Position numbers and translations under genes: made by a program | DNA from: Elioraea tepidiphila DSM 17972 | GTDB taxonomy: Bacteria > Pseudomonadota > Alphaproteobacteria > Acetobacterales > Acetobacteraceae | Direction: 5' to 3' | Assembly (NCBI RefSeq): GCF_000378465.1 | Contig: NZ_KB899921.1 | Location: 1 to 64,000, forward strand | Length of the DNA stretch: 64,000 bases | Shown: in pieces, positions 37,959 through 46,756 of the stretch | How positions within the stretch are numbered: position 1 is the stretch's first letter | Layout of the letters: each line of letters starts with the position of its first letter | The notes under the pieces: model-generated | The model's input: only the letters and a program-made list of their open reading frames with translations | Told to the model about the DNA's origin: nothing | Database searches by the model: none

Positions 37959-39056
37959 TCAGCAGAAATGCGCCCCGCGCGTCTCCACCATCACGGTGTA
38001 GAGGCTCTGGCTCGCGGTCATGAACAGCCGGTTGCGGCGCGCCCCGCCGAAACAGACATTCGAGCAGATCTCGGGCAGCCGGATCTGGCCGATCCGCTCG
38101 CCGTTCGGCGCGAAGATGTGCACGCCGTCGTAACCGTCACCCACCCAACCGGCCGAGGACCACACATTGCCGTCCTCGTCGCAGCGGATGCCGTCGGCGA
38201 AGCCTGACTTCCCGTCCAGCGTCATGTCGGCGAAGGTGCGCGGGTTGGTCGCGCGCCCGTCCTCGGTCACGTCATAGACCCAGATGATGTTCTTCGCCTG
38301 CTCGTAATGGCTGCGCCCGGTATCGGCGACATAGAGGCGGCGGTAATCGGGGCTGAAGCAGAGCCCGTTCGGCTTGAACGGCTCGTCGGCGACCTTGGCC
38401 ACACGGCCCGACTGCGCATCGATCCGCCAGACCGCCTCCTTCTGGAACGGCCGCGGGCTCGCCGCGCTCTGGGGCACGCGCTCCCCTTCGTAATCCATCA
38501 GCGCGCCGTAGCCCGGATCGGTGAACCAGATCGCGCCGTCGCGCGGATGCACCACGCCGTCGTTCGGCGCGTTGAACGGGCCGTCGGGGCTGCGATCGGC
38601 GAGCACGGTCATCGATCCGTTGGGCTCGTAGCGCACCACGTCGCGGTTGAAGTGCCGGAACGCGATCTGCCGCCCCTCGCGATCGAAGGTGTTGCCGTTC
38701 GAGAAGCCGGAGGGGTAGCGGAAGCGGCGGCTCACCTTCATGTCCTCCTCGGTGAGCCGCAGCGCCTCGTTCGCGGGGATGTCGGACCAGACGAGGAACC
38801 GCCCCGTGGCGTGCCAGGCCGGGCCCTCCGCCCAGCTCATCCCGGTATGGACGCGCTGGATCGCGGTGTTGCCGAGCCGCGCGCGGAAGCGCTTGGGGTC
38901 GATCGCGATGATGTCGGGATCGGGATACCGCACCGGCGGCGCGTCGGCACCGAAGCGCCGCTGGGCCGCTGCCGGCGCGGCGATCAGTCCCGCCGCGGCC
39001 AAAGTCGCGGCGGACAGCACGGCGCGCCGCGAGGCGGCCGTCGGGGTCGTGCTCAT
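37959..39056 (-). CDS. SMP-30/gluconolactonase-family periplasmic lactonase
   Basis: This 365-residue secreted six-bladed beta-propeller starts MSTTPTAASRRAVLSAATLA, a twin-arginine-like signal cut near APAAAQ. WAEGPAWHATGRFLVWSDIP (metal-binding Glu), NAPNDGVVHPRDGAIWFTDP and PFKPNGLCFSPDYRRLYVAD (Asn/Asp ligands) fit the SMP-30 family. It probably hydrolyses a sugar lactone in the periplasm. It is inserted convergently between phaA and phaB and seems unrelated to PHB. Confidence 0.88.
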   Translation of the reverse strand: MSTTPTAASRRAVLSAATLAAAGLIAAPAAAQRRFGADAPPVRYPDPDIIAIDPKRFRARLGNTAIQRVHTGMSWAEGPAWHATGRFLVWSDIPANEALRLTEEDMKVSRRFRYPSGFSNGNTFDREGRQIAFRHFNRDVVRYEPNGSMTVLADRSPDGPFNAPNDGVVHPRDGAIWFTDPGYGALMDYEGERVPQSAASPRPFQKEAVWRIDAQSGRVAKVADEPFKPNGLCFSPDYRRLYVADTGRSHYEQAKNIIWVYDVTEDGRATNPRTFADMTLDGKSGFADGIRCDEDGNVWSSAGWVGDGYDGVHIFAPNGERIGQIRLPEICSNVCFGGARRNRLFMTASQSLYTVMVETRGAHFC

Positions 39057-39255
39057 GCGTCTCTCTCCCTCGGGGCGGGCCGGCGCCCGGGTCGGCCCGC
39101 ACCCGCACCGATCTTGCCACAGCCCAGGGTGGCGGACGCAACCGTGACGACGCGATCCTGATCGAATCTCCTTGTCCTGCGCGCGCGCATCGGCTGTCGT
39201 AAGGGCGTGCGCTGTTCCGGCGCCAAGATCTCGTCACGGGAGAGGGAACATCCAG

Positions 39256-39978
39256 ATGGCACGTGTCGCACTCGTCACCGGCGGCACCCGCGGCATCGGC
39301 GCGGGGATCGCGAAGGCGCTGATCGCGCAGGGGCGCACCGTCGTCGCCTCCTATGCCGGCAACGATGCTGCCGCGCAGGCCTTCGCGCAGGAGACGGGCT
39401 GCAAGGTCTACAAGTTCGACGTCGCCGATTTCGAGGCGTGCAAGGAAGCGGTGGCGAAGATCGAGGCCGAGGTCGGCCCGATCGAGATCCTTGTGAACAA
39501 CGCCGGCATCACCCGCGACGCCACCATGAAGCGGCTGACGCGCGAGATGTGGGATGCCGTGATCGATACCAATCTCGGCTCCTGCTACAACCTCTGCAAG
39601 CTCGTGTGGGACGGCATGACCGCGCGCAAGTTCGGCCGCATCGTCAACATCGGCAGCGTGAACGGCCAGGCCGGGCAATACGGCCAGGTGAACTACGCGG
39701 CGGCGAAGTCGGGCATCCACGGCTTCACCAAGGCGCTCGCGCAGGAGGGCGCGCGCTCGGGCATCACCGTGAACGCGGTCGCCCCCGGCTACATCGACAC
39801 CGACATGGTGCGCGCGGTGCCGCAGGACGTGCTGGAGAAGATCATCGGCCGCATTCCCGTCGGCCGGCTCGGCACGGTCGAGGACATCGCGCGCGGCGTC
39901 GCGTTCCTGACCGCCGACGAGGCATCCTTCGTCACCGGCTCCACGCTCTCGATCAACGGCGGCCAGCACATGTACTGA
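39256..39978 (+). CDS. phaB: Acetoacetyl-CoA reductase
   Basis: The 240-residue NADPH-dependent SDR makes (R)-3-hydroxybutyryl-CoA for PHB. It has the TGGTRGIGAGIAKALI loop, NNAGITRDATMKRLTREMWD, catalytic Ser in VNIGSVNGQ and YxxxK in NYAAAKSG; the ending INGGQHMY is characteristic of PhaB/PhbB. The ATG at 39256 has GGGAGAGGGA upstream. It is followed 11 bases later by the double-YCII gene, so they are probably co-transcribed. Confidence 0.95.
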   Translation: MARVALVTGGTRGIGAGIAKALIAQGRTVVASYAGNDAAAQAFAQETGCKVYKFDVADFEACKEAVAKIEAEVGPIEILVNNAGITRDATMKRLTREMWDAVIDTNLGSCYNLCKLVWDGMTARKFGRIVNIGSVNGQAGQYGQVNYAAAKSGIHGFTKALAQEGARSGITVNAVAPGYIDTDMVRAVPQDVLEKIIGRIPVGRLGTVEDIARGVAFLTADEASFVTGSTLSINGGQHMY

Positions 39979-39989
39979 GGACGACGCCG

Positions 39990-40643
39990 ATGGCCTGGAT
40001 CGTGCTGGCCTTCGACGGCGAGGATGTGGAGGCGCCGGCGCGGCGCGCCTCCGCGCGCGAGCGCCATCTCGCGGCGCTGAACGCGATGGCGGCGGATGGG
40101 CGGCTCGCGCTCGGCGTGCCGCTGATCGAGCGCGATGGGCGGATCGCGGGCTCGCTGATGGTGCTCTCGGGCGAGACCGAGGCCGATCGCGACGCCTATC
40201 TCGCCGAGGAGCCGTTTGCGCGCGAGGGGGTGTGGACGCGGATCGATGCGATGCCGTTCCGCATCGCGCTCTTGCCCTATCGGGCGCTGCCGGGGCCGGG
40301 CACGCCCCTGCCGACCGCGCGCACGCACACCGTGGTCGTGGCGATGGATGGCTCGGATGCGGAGGCGCCCGCCCGCCGCATGGCGGCCCGGCCGGCCCAT
40401 TTCGCGCGCGTCACCCCCGCCGCCGAGCGGGGCGAGCTCACGCTCGGCGGCGCGGTGCTGGATGCCCCGGGCGGTCAGATGATCGGCTCGGTCGCGATCA
40501 CGGCGCACGCGACCGACGAGGCCGCGCGGGCGTTCTGGAACGATGACCCTTACGTGACGGACGGCGTGTGGCGGGATCTGCGCATCTGGGGCACGCGGAT
40601 CGCGCCGCTGCCGTATCGGCCGCTGCCCGGTGCGGCCGGCTAG
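39990..40643 (+). CDS. Tandem YCII-domain protein
   Basis: The 217-residue protein is two YCII (YciI-like) domains in one chain: MAWIVLAFDGEDVEAPARRA at residue 1 and HTVVVAMDGSDAEAPARRMA at about residue 112. Each is followed by ARxxHLAxxxxxAxxGxL and a GVWxxxxxxxxRIAxLPYRxLPG ending. YCII proteins are small ferredoxin-like dimers, so this is a covalent dimer. The start lies just after phaB. Function unknown. Confidence 0.82.
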   Translation: MAWIVLAFDGEDVEAPARRASARERHLAALNAMAADGRLALGVPLIERDGRIAGSLMVLSGETEADRDAYLAEEPFAREGVWTRIDAMPFRIALLPYRALPGPGTPLPTARTHTVVVAMDGSDAEAPARRMAARPAHFARVTPAAERGELTLGGAVLDAPGGQMIGSVAITAHATDEAARAFWNDDPYVTDGVWRDLRIWGTRIAPLPYRPLPGAAG

Positions 40644-40695
40644 CCGCCGCGACGGCTCGCCGCGCGCAAGCCCGACCCTCTGACGGAGAGGCAGG

Positions 40696-41769
40696 ATGCC
40701 GACGACGCTGGTGCATTTCGCGACCAATCGCGAGGAGATCGTCCAGGACGGCGAGGTGGTGGGCTTCGGCCCGAGGCTCAACCCGAAATCGCCGCTCTGG
40801 CTGCGCTACGGCACCGCCGACATGGCGCTGCCGAGGAACCGCGCCGGCCCGTTCGGCATCTCGGCGCTCCGCGTCGCGCCGGAGCAGATCCCGGGCGTCA
40901 CCGCCGATGCGCAGGATGCGCCCGTGCTCGGCAGCGACGCGGTGTTCGAGGGGCTGCGGCGACGGCTGATCGAGAACGAGTCCGACCTGCTGCTGATGCT
41001 GCACGGCTATGCCTGCGATTTCGGCTGCGCCCTCTCCAACGCCGCCGAGCTCAAGACGCAGTGGGGCACCAAGGCCAACCCGATCGAGACGGCGATCTTC
41101 TCCTGGCCGGCGGACGGCAAGGTCGTGCCCTGGCTGAGCTACGCCTCGGACCGCGACGACGCCCGTTCCTCGGCCAAGGCGGTGGCGCGCGCGCTGCACC
41201 GGCTGATGGCCTATCTGCGCGCGCTGCCGAGCAAGGACTGGTGCCGTGCCGACATCCACCTGGTCGCGCACTCGATGGGCAACTACATGCTGCGCAATGC
41301 CCTGCAGGCGCTGATCTCGGACCTCGGCGGGCGACCGCTGCCGCGTCTGTTCAAGACCATCTTCCTGATGGCGGCGGACGAGGACAATGACGCCTTCGAG
41401 GATCCGAGGAAACTCGCCCGCCTGCCGGAGCTCGCGGAGTCCGTCTACGTCTATTTCGCCCGCAACGACCGCGCGCTGACCATCAGCGACCTCAGCAAGG
41501 GCAATCCCGACCGGCTCGGCACGACGGGGCCGCGCACGCTGACGCAACTGCCGCAGAAGGTGACGCTGGTCGACTGCACCGACGTCTCCGAGACCGGCGG
41601 ATCGGTGAAGGACCGCGTGACGGACGCGAACCACCAGTACTACCGCAAGCGCGCGGAAGTGATCGCGGATGTGCGCCAGGTGCTGGCCGGCGCAGCACCC
41701 GAGCAGGTCTCGGGCCGCGACTGGATTCCCGCGCGCTCCTGCTTCCGCATCCGCCCTGCGAAGCGCTGA
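40696..41769 (+). CDS. Alpha/beta-hydrolase, DUF900 family
   Basis: The 357-residue hydrolase begins MPTTLVHFATNREEI. LLLMLHGYACDFGCALSNAA carries the oxyanion region and HLVAHSMGNYMLRNALQ the GxSxG-like nucleophile elbow (HSMGN), as in DUF900 proteins. TAIFSWPADGKVVPWLSYAS is also typical. No signal peptide is seen. Substrate unknown; esterase activity is likely. It is followed by lnt. Confidence 0.82.
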   Translation: MPTTLVHFATNREEIVQDGEVVGFGPRLNPKSPLWLRYGTADMALPRNRAGPFGISALRVAPEQIPGVTADAQDAPVLGSDAVFEGLRRRLIENESDLLLMLHGYACDFGCALSNAAELKTQWGTKANPIETAIFSWPADGKVVPWLSYASDRDDARSSAKAVARALHRLMAYLRALPSKDWCRADIHLVAHSMGNYMLRNALQALISDLGGRPLPRLFKTIFLMAADEDNDAFEDPRKLARLPELAESVYVYFARNDRALTISDLSKGNPDRLGTTGPRTLTQLPQKVTLVDCTDVSETGGSVKDRVTDANHQYYRKRAEVIADVRQVLAGAAPEQVSGRDWIPARSCFRIRPAKR

Positions 41770-41828
41770 GCCCGGGGTCGTTCGCCCCCTTGCCATCGCC
41801 GACCGCGTGCGGGCAGGGTGCGGCCGCC

Positions 41829-43373
41829 GTGTTCTCCCGTATCGCGACCCATCTCAGCGCCCGCCGGGGCTGGCGCGCGCCGGTCACCGCGGCCGCGCTG
41901 GGCGCCCTGGCGGCGGCCGCGCTCCCGCCGCTGCATCTCGTGCCGGTGCTCTGGTTGGCCTTCCCTGGCCTGCTCCTGCTGGCCGGTTCGCGGCCGACCC
42001 CGCGCGGCGCCCTGCTCGTCGGCTGGGCCTGGGGGTTCGGGCATTTCGTCGCCGGGCTCTACTGGATCTCGAACGCGCTCCTGACGGAGGCGGATCGTTT
42101 CGCTTGGCTGGTGCCGCTCGCGGTGCCCGGAATCGCCGCGGTGCTGGCGCTGTTCGTCGCGGCTCCTGTGGTGCTGGCGCTGCGCTGGCCCGCGGGCTGG
42201 CCGCGCGTGCTCGCCTTCGCGGGACTCTGGACGCTCGCCGAGGTCGCGCGCGGCTACGTGCTGACAGGGTTCCCGTGGAATCTGCTCGGCACGGTCTGGG
42301 CGTTCGGAGCCTTGCCGGTGCAGGGTGCCGCCTGGATCGGCACGCATGGGCTGTCGGCGCTGACGGTGGTGCTCGCCTGCCTGCCGCTGGTGTGGGGACG
42401 GACGGCGTGGGTTGTGGGCGGGGTGGTTCTGGCGGGCGGGGTGCTGTTCGGGCTCGTGCGGCTCGCGCTCGAGGAGCCGCCGCCCGGGCCGGTCGAGCTC
42501 CGCATCGTGCAGGGCAACGTCGCGCAGCAGCACAAGTGGCGCGAGGAGCTCCGGATCGCGCATTTCCGCCGCTATCTCGGCCTGACCGCGAACGCCCCGC
42601 CGGCGGAGGGCGAGGGGCCGGTGGTGGTGGTCTGGCCCGAGACCGCGAGCCCCTACATGCTCGACAACGACGCCACCGCGCGTGCGCTCGCGGCCGGCGC
42701 GCTGCCCGAGGAGGCGCTGCTGATCGCCGGCAGCGTGCGGATCGAGCGGCGCGCGGAGGGAGCCGAGCCGCCGGTGCGGGTCTGGAACAGTCTGCTGGCG
42801 ATCGACCGCAACGCCGAGGTGGTGGCGATCTATGACAAGCACCACCTCGTGCCGTTCGGCGAGTACGTGCCGCTCCGCTCCGTGCTGCCGATCGAGACCG
42901 TGGTGCCGGGCAATCTCGACTTCTCGGCGGGACCGGGGCCGCGCACGCTCGCGCTGCCCGACCGGCGCGTGCCGCCGTTCAGCCCGCTGATCTGCTACGA
43001 GGTGATCTTTCCCGGCAACGTCGTCGCTGCGGGCGAGCGGCCGGCCTGGCTGCTCAACCTGACGAACGATGCGTGGTTCGGCGTCTCGTCCGGACCCTAC
43101 CAGCATCTCGCCTCGGCGCGGATGCGCGCGGTCGAGGAGGGGCTGCCGCTGGTGCGCGCGGCCAATACCGGCGTGTCTTCCGTGTTCGATGCGCGCGGTC
43201 GCGTCGTGGCGTCGCTGGGGCTGAACCTGACGGGCGTGATCGCCGCGCCGTTGCCGGCCGCGCGTGCACCCACCCCGTATGCACGCGCGGGCGTATGGTT
43301 GCCGGTCGGCATCTCGATCCTGTTGCTTGGTGTCGCAACTGCACTTGGCAGACGGACGCATGTAGTGTCTTAA
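41829..43373 (+). CDS. lnt: Apolipoprotein N-acyltransferase
   Basis: The 514-residue inner-membrane enzyme adds the third acyl chain to lipoproteins. About six hydrophobic helices (residues ~10-210) precede a nitrilase domain with Glu in WPETASPY, Lys in YDKHHLVPFGEYVPLR and Cys in ICYEVIFPGN. A C-terminal helix follows. The start is uncertain: GTG at 41829 has AGGG upstream; TTG at 41790 would add 13 residues. It is followed by an XRE regulator, as in many alphaproteobacteria. Confidence 0.93.
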   Translation: MFSRIATHLSARRGWRAPVTAAALGALAAAALPPLHLVPVLWLAFPGLLLLAGSRPTPRGALLVGWAWGFGHFVAGLYWISNALLTEADRFAWLVPLAVPGIAAVLALFVAAPVVLALRWPAGWPRVLAFAGLWTLAEVARGYVLTGFPWNLLGTVWAFGALPVQGAAWIGTHGLSALTVVLACLPLVWGRTAWVVGGVVLAGGVLFGLVRLALEEPPPGPVELRIVQGNVAQQHKWREELRIAHFRRYLGLTANAPPAEGEGPVVVVWPETASPYMLDNDATARALAAGALPEEALLIAGSVRIERRAEGAEPPVRVWNSLLAIDRNAEVVAIYDKHHLVPFGEYVPLRSVLPIETVVPGNLDFSAGPGPRTLALPDRRVPPFSPLICYEVIFPGNVVAAGERPAWLLNLTNDAWFGVSSGPYQHLASARMRAVEEGLPLVRAANTGVSSVFDARGRVVASLGLNLTGVIAAPLPAARAPTPYARAGVWLPVGISILLLGVATALGRRTHVVS

Positions 43374-43426
43374 AAATACGTCTTTTGCGGTATTGGTGAT
43401 ATGTTTTCCAGCGGGTTGATCTGCCG

Positions 43427-43454
43427 TTGACGCGCTAGAGTTGTATCGTATACC
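43427..43454 (+). promoter_or_regulatory. Promoter of the second XRE regulator
   Basis: The -35 box TTGACG (43427-43432) and -10 box TATACC (43449-43454) have a 16-base spacer in an unusually AT-rich gap after lnt. No clear terminator for lnt was found in the same gap. Confidence 0.55.
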
Positions 43455-43556
43455 CTTCCTCAACGACTGGAGCAGAAGGGACCGGTCGCGTGTTTGGGGG
43501 ATGAAGGTCGGATGAGCGAGACGGGAATGCCAGCCTCCGGCCGAAAGGGGGACTGG

Positions 43557-44024
43557 ATGATGACTGAAGAAATCACCGAGAAGCCCGAACGGGAAAGCCG
43601 GCCGAGCCCGATCGACGTGCATGTCGGCAGCCGAATCCGGCTGCGGCGCACCCTGCTCGGCATGAGCCAGGAGCGGCTTGGGGAAGCCCTCGGGCTCACC
43701 TTCCAGCAGGTGCAGAAGTACGAGCGCGGCGTGAACCGTGTCGGCGCGTCGCGTCTGTTCGATCTCGCGCGCGTGCTCGACGTGCCGATCAGCTTCTTCT
43801 TCGACGACATGCCCGAGCCGCTGGCCAAGGAGTATGGCGGCTCGGCGGTGCGTCGCGCGGTCGGCTTCGCCGAGCCTCAGGAGGGGTTCGACGACGAGAC
43901 GCTGCACCGGCGCGAGACGCTTGAACTGGTGCGCGCCTACTACCGCATCACCGATCCGTCGGTGCGCAAGCGGGTGTTCGACCTGATCAAGTCGCTCGCC
44001 CCGATCGACCAGCCGGGCAACTGA
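43557..44024 (+). CDS. XRE-family helix-turn-helix regulator (SinR-like)
   Basis: The 155-residue regulator has a helix-turn-helix in VGSRIRLRRTLLGMSQERLG, ALGLTFQQVQKYERGVNRVG and the following SRLFDLARVLDVPISFFFDD. A C-terminal helical segment ends VRKRVFDLIKSLAPID. Adjacent ATGs at 43557/43560 follow AAAGGGGGA; an ATG at 43512 would add 15 residues. Homologues next to lnt in alphaproteobacteria are stress/adaptation regulators. Targets unknown. Confidence 0.88.
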   Translation: MMTEEITEKPERESRPSPIDVHVGSRIRLRRTLLGMSQERLGEALGLTFQQVQKYERGVNRVGASRLFDLARVLDVPISFFFDDMPEPLAKEYGGSAVRRAVGFAEPQEGFDDETLHRRETLELVRAYYRITDPSVRKRVFDLIKSLAPIDQPGN

Positions 44025-44070
44025 CGCTGCGGTCGCGCTCGCGCGTGGCGGCGGTCGCGCGCGGGTTCGG

Positions 44071-44565
44071 TCAGCAGGCGACGCTGTAGGGTGCGCGCCA
44101 GGCAGCCAGCGCGGCGCGGAGCGCGGCGGCGAAGGCGGCCTGCTCCTCGGGGGTGAGGAACCGCCCGACCGCGAGGCGCCGGCCGTGCGAGGCCAGCATC
44201 ACGCCGGCCGGTCGGCCGTGCTCGTCGTCCACCACCGTCACGCGCAGCCAGCCCGGCGGAAACTCCCAGCGCGTCACCGCGCGCCGCCCGCGCCGGCGCG
44301 TCACCGTCAGCGTACGCGCGTCCAGCACCACCTCCTCGACCGTGCGGCCGCGCCGATGGTGCAGGAGCAGCACCGCGATCACGACGGCGATCTCGATGCC
44401 GACGAAGCCGACCACCGGCCAGGCACCGAGCGCGAGAAAGAGCACCGCGACCGCCGCGCCGGCGACCCCGAGCACGCCAGCGGCGACCCACAACCCGTGG
44501 CGGTCGAGGCTGCGTTGCGGCGTCAGCGTCGCGGTGAAGACCGGCGGAGCATCGTCGCGGGCCAT
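44071..44565 (-). CDS. DUF2244 membrane protein
   Basis: The 164-residue protein has two hydrophobic segments (residues ~22-66: GLWVAAGVLGVAGAAVAVLF, VVGFVGIEIAVVIAVLLLHH) followed by a soluble domain with EVVLDARTLTVTRR and RWEFPPGWLRVTV. This is the DUF2244 arrangement. The ATG at 44565 begins MARDDAPPVF. Divergent from nth by 79 bases. Function unknown. Confidence 0.82.
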   Translation of the reverse strand: MARDDAPPVFTATLTPQRSLDRHGLWVAAGVLGVAGAAVAVLFLALGAWPVVGFVGIEIAVVIAVLLLHHRRGRTVEEVVLDARTLTVTRRRGRRAVTRWEFPPGWLRVTVVDDEHGRPAGVMLASHGRRLAVGRFLTPEEQAAFAAALRAALAAWRAPYSVAC

Positions 44566-44644
44566 GCGGTGAAGATAGGCCGCGCTTCGCGCCGCGATAA
44601 GGCGGGGCATTGCGCGGCGCGATCGGTCCGCGCATGAACGCGCC

Positions 44645-45355
44645 ATGCCCGCCTCCGCACGCAAACCTGCCGCCCGCCCGCGCGCGCGACGCATGCCCGA
44701 GCGGGATGTCCGTCCGTTCATCGAGGCGCTCGCGCGGGCCCATCCCAACCCGCGCTCGGAGCTGGACTACGCCTCGCCGTTCCAGTTGCTGGTGGCGGTG
44801 GTGCTGTCGGCGCAGGCGACGGATGCATCGGTGAACAAGGCCACGCGCGGGCTGTTCGCCGCGGCGCCGACACCTGAGGCGATGGCGGCGCTGGGCGAGG
44901 AGGGGATCGCGCCGTTCATCCGCACGATCGGGCTGTGGCGCGCCAAGGCCAAGGCCGTGGCCGAGCTGTCGCGTATCCTGGTCGAGCGGCATGGCGGCGA
45001 GGTGCCGGCGGAGCGTGCGGCGCTGGAGGCCTTGCCGGGGGTCGGGCGCAAGACCGCGAACGTGGTGCTGAACGTCGCCTTCGGGCAGGACACGATGGCG
45101 GTGGATACGCACATCTTCCGGCTCGGCAATCGCACGGGGCTGGCGCCGGGCAAGGATGTGCGCGCGGTGGAGGAGGCGTTGGTGAAGCGCATCCCGCGCG
45201 AGTATCTGCGCGATGCGCATCACTGGTTGATCCTGCACGGGCGGTATGTGTGCAAGGCGCGCAAGCCGGAATGTTGGCGGTGCGTAGCGAAGCCATGGTG
45301 CCAGTACAAGGAAAAGACGGCCGGGGGGCCGCAAGGCCCCCCGGACCCCCCTTGA
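44645..45355 (+). CDS. nth: Endonuclease III
   Basis: The 236-residue base-excision repair glycosylase/AP lyase removes oxidised pyrimidines. The helix-hairpin-helix LPGVGRKTANVVLN contains the catalytic Lys and AVDTHIFRLGN the catalytic Asp. The iron-sulphur loop CKARKPECWRCVAKPWC has the C-x6-C-x2-C-x5-C spacing. The last ~14 residues (AGGPQGPPDPP) are encoded by a GC hairpin repeat and are not part of the family. Confidence 0.95.
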   Translation: MPASARKPAARPRARRMPERDVRPFIEALARAHPNPRSELDYASPFQLLVAVVLSAQATDASVNKATRGLFAAAPTPEAMAALGEEGIAPFIRTIGLWRAKAKAVAELSRILVERHGGEVPAERAALEALPGVGRKTANVVLNVAFGQDTMAVDTHIFRLGNRTGLAPGKDVRAVEEALVKRIPREYLRDAHHWLILHGRYVCKARKPECWRCVAKPWCQYKEKTAGGPQGPPDPP

Positions 45356-45450
45356 ACCGCCCCCTCCCGACGGTCGGGGGCCACGCGCCGACCATCGGGA
45401 GGCGCGCCCAGCCGGAGGGGGGTATGGGGGGACGACCGTCGTCCCCCCAT
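45321..45450. repeat. Three tandem GC-rich hairpins between nth and sppA
   Basis: Arms 45321-45330/45335-45344 form a perfect 10-bp stem with a GCAA loop that lies inside the nth 3' end. Arms 45363-45377/45388-45402 have a 15-bp stem with one mismatch. Arms 45424-45436/45438-45450 form a near-continuous 13-bp palindrome just before the sppA start. The first is followed by CCCGGACCCCC, an 11-mer also present in the devC repeat at 25882-25892. Confidence 0.75.
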
Positions 45451-45464
45451 GGTATTTTCCTGCC

Positions 45465-46379
45465 ATGTCGCTTGAAACCGACCTCCTGATCGACCGTCGC
45501 CGCCTCAAGCGCGGTCTCGCCCTCTGGCGTATCGTCGCCGTGATCGCCGTGCTCGGTGCGGTCGCGCTGACGCTGCGCGACACCGGCCCCGCCCGCACCC
45601 TGCTCGGCGGCCACGTCGCGCGCCTCTCGGTCACCGGCCTGATCACCGAGAACCGCGAGCGCGACCAGGCGCTGCGCGACCTCGCCCAGGACGACCGCGC
45701 ACGCGCCCTGATCGTCGCGATCGACAGCCCGGGCGGCACCGTCTCCGGCGGCGAGGCGCTCTACCGCGCGCTCAGCGAGGTCGCCAAGACGAAGCCGGTG
45801 GTCGCGGTGATGGGTGGAACCGCCGCCTCGGCGGGCTACATGGTCGCGCTGCCGGCCGAGCGCATCTTCGCGCGCGAGGCGACAGTCACCGGCTCGATCG
45901 GCGTGATCATGCAGACCACCGAGTTCTCGGGCCTGCTCGAACGGCTCGGCATCCGCGCCGAAGCGATCACCGGCGGCCGGCTCAAGGACCAGCCGAGCCC
46001 GTTCCGCCCGCTCACCGAGGAAGGCCGCGCGGCCCTAGCGGCTGTGGTGCAGGACCTGCACGGCCAGTTCATCCGCATGGTCTCGACCGGGCGCAACATG
46101 CCCGAGCCGGAGGTGCGCGTGCTCGCCGACGGCCGCGTGCTGACCGGCCGGCAGGCGATCGCGGCGCGGCTGGTCGATGCGATCGGCGGCGAGGCCGAGG
46201 CGCGCGCCTGGCTCGCGGCCGAGAAAGGGGTGCCGGCAAGCCTGCCGGTGCGCGACGTCGGCGACCCGGGCGAGCGGCAGTGGCTCTCGCGGCTGCTGCG
46301 TGACGCGCGAAAAGCCGTTTCAGATGAACGACTTAGCCTTGACGGGTTGTTCGCCCTCTGGCACCCTTCGCTGCATTGA
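45465..46379 (+). CDS. sppA: Signal peptide peptidase SppA (S49 family)
   Basis: The 304-residue inner-membrane serine/lysine protease cleaves leftover signal peptides. One N-terminal membrane segment (WRIVAVIAVLGAVALTL) precedes the protease core. The Ser nucleophile is in GGTAASAGYMVALPA and the Lys in GRLKDQPSPFRPLT; IDSPGGTVSGGEALYRAL is also conserved. It is the short single-domain type. It heads a conserved sppA-ihfB-lapA-pyrF-trpF series. Confidence 0.93.
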   Translation: MSLETDLLIDRRRLKRGLALWRIVAVIAVLGAVALTLRDTGPARTLLGGHVARLSVTGLITENRERDQALRDLAQDDRARALIVAIDSPGGTVSGGEALYRALSEVAKTKPVVAVMGGTAASAGYMVALPAERIFAREATVTGSIGVIMQTTEFSGLLERLGIRAEAITGGRLKDQPSPFRPLTEEGRAALAAVVQDLHGQFIRMVSTGRNMPEPEVRVLADGRVLTGRQAIAARLVDAIGGEAEARAWLAAEKGVPASLPVRDVGDPGERQWLSRLLRDARKAVSDERLSLDGLFALWHPSLH

Positions 46380-46400
46380 GGCGGACGAGGGCCGGGGGGC

Positions 46401-46721
46401 ATGACGCGTTCGGAACTGATCGCCGAGTTGGCGCGGCTCAATCCGCACTTGATGCAGCGCGACGTCGAGGCGATCGTCGCGACCGTGTTCGACGAGATCA
46501 CGGCCGCCTTGGCGCGCGGTGATCGGGTGGAGCTGCGCGGCTTCGGCGCGTTCAGCGTCAAGGGCCGCGAGCCCCGGGTGGGGCGCAATCCCCGAACGGG
46601 CGAGCCCGTGGAGGTGGGCAGCAAGCGCATGCCGTTCTTCAAGGCCGGCAAGGAGCTGCGCGAGCGGATCAACAAGGCCGGTGCAGGCCCGCGGCCGGCG
46701 CTCGCTGCGGCGCAGGGCTGA
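46401..46721 (+). CDS. ihfB: Integration host factor subunit beta
   Basis: The 106-residue HU/IHF-family protein bends DNA as a heterodimer with IHF-alpha. [40 protein letters not shown] and the DNA-contacting arm [21 protein letters not shown] with its intercalating Pro are typical. A C-terminal Ala/Pro-rich tail exceeds the E. coli length slightly. Ribosome-binding site GGCCGGGGGG precedes the ATG. Confidence 0.95.
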   Translation: MTRSELIAELARLNPHLMQRDVEAIVATVFDEITAALARGDRVELRGFGAFSVKGREPRVGRNPRTGEPVEVGSKRMPFFKAGKELRERINKAGAGPRPALAAAQG

Positions 46722-46756
46722 GCGGTCGGCCGGTGGAGTTGTAGGGAGGGCGGCGG

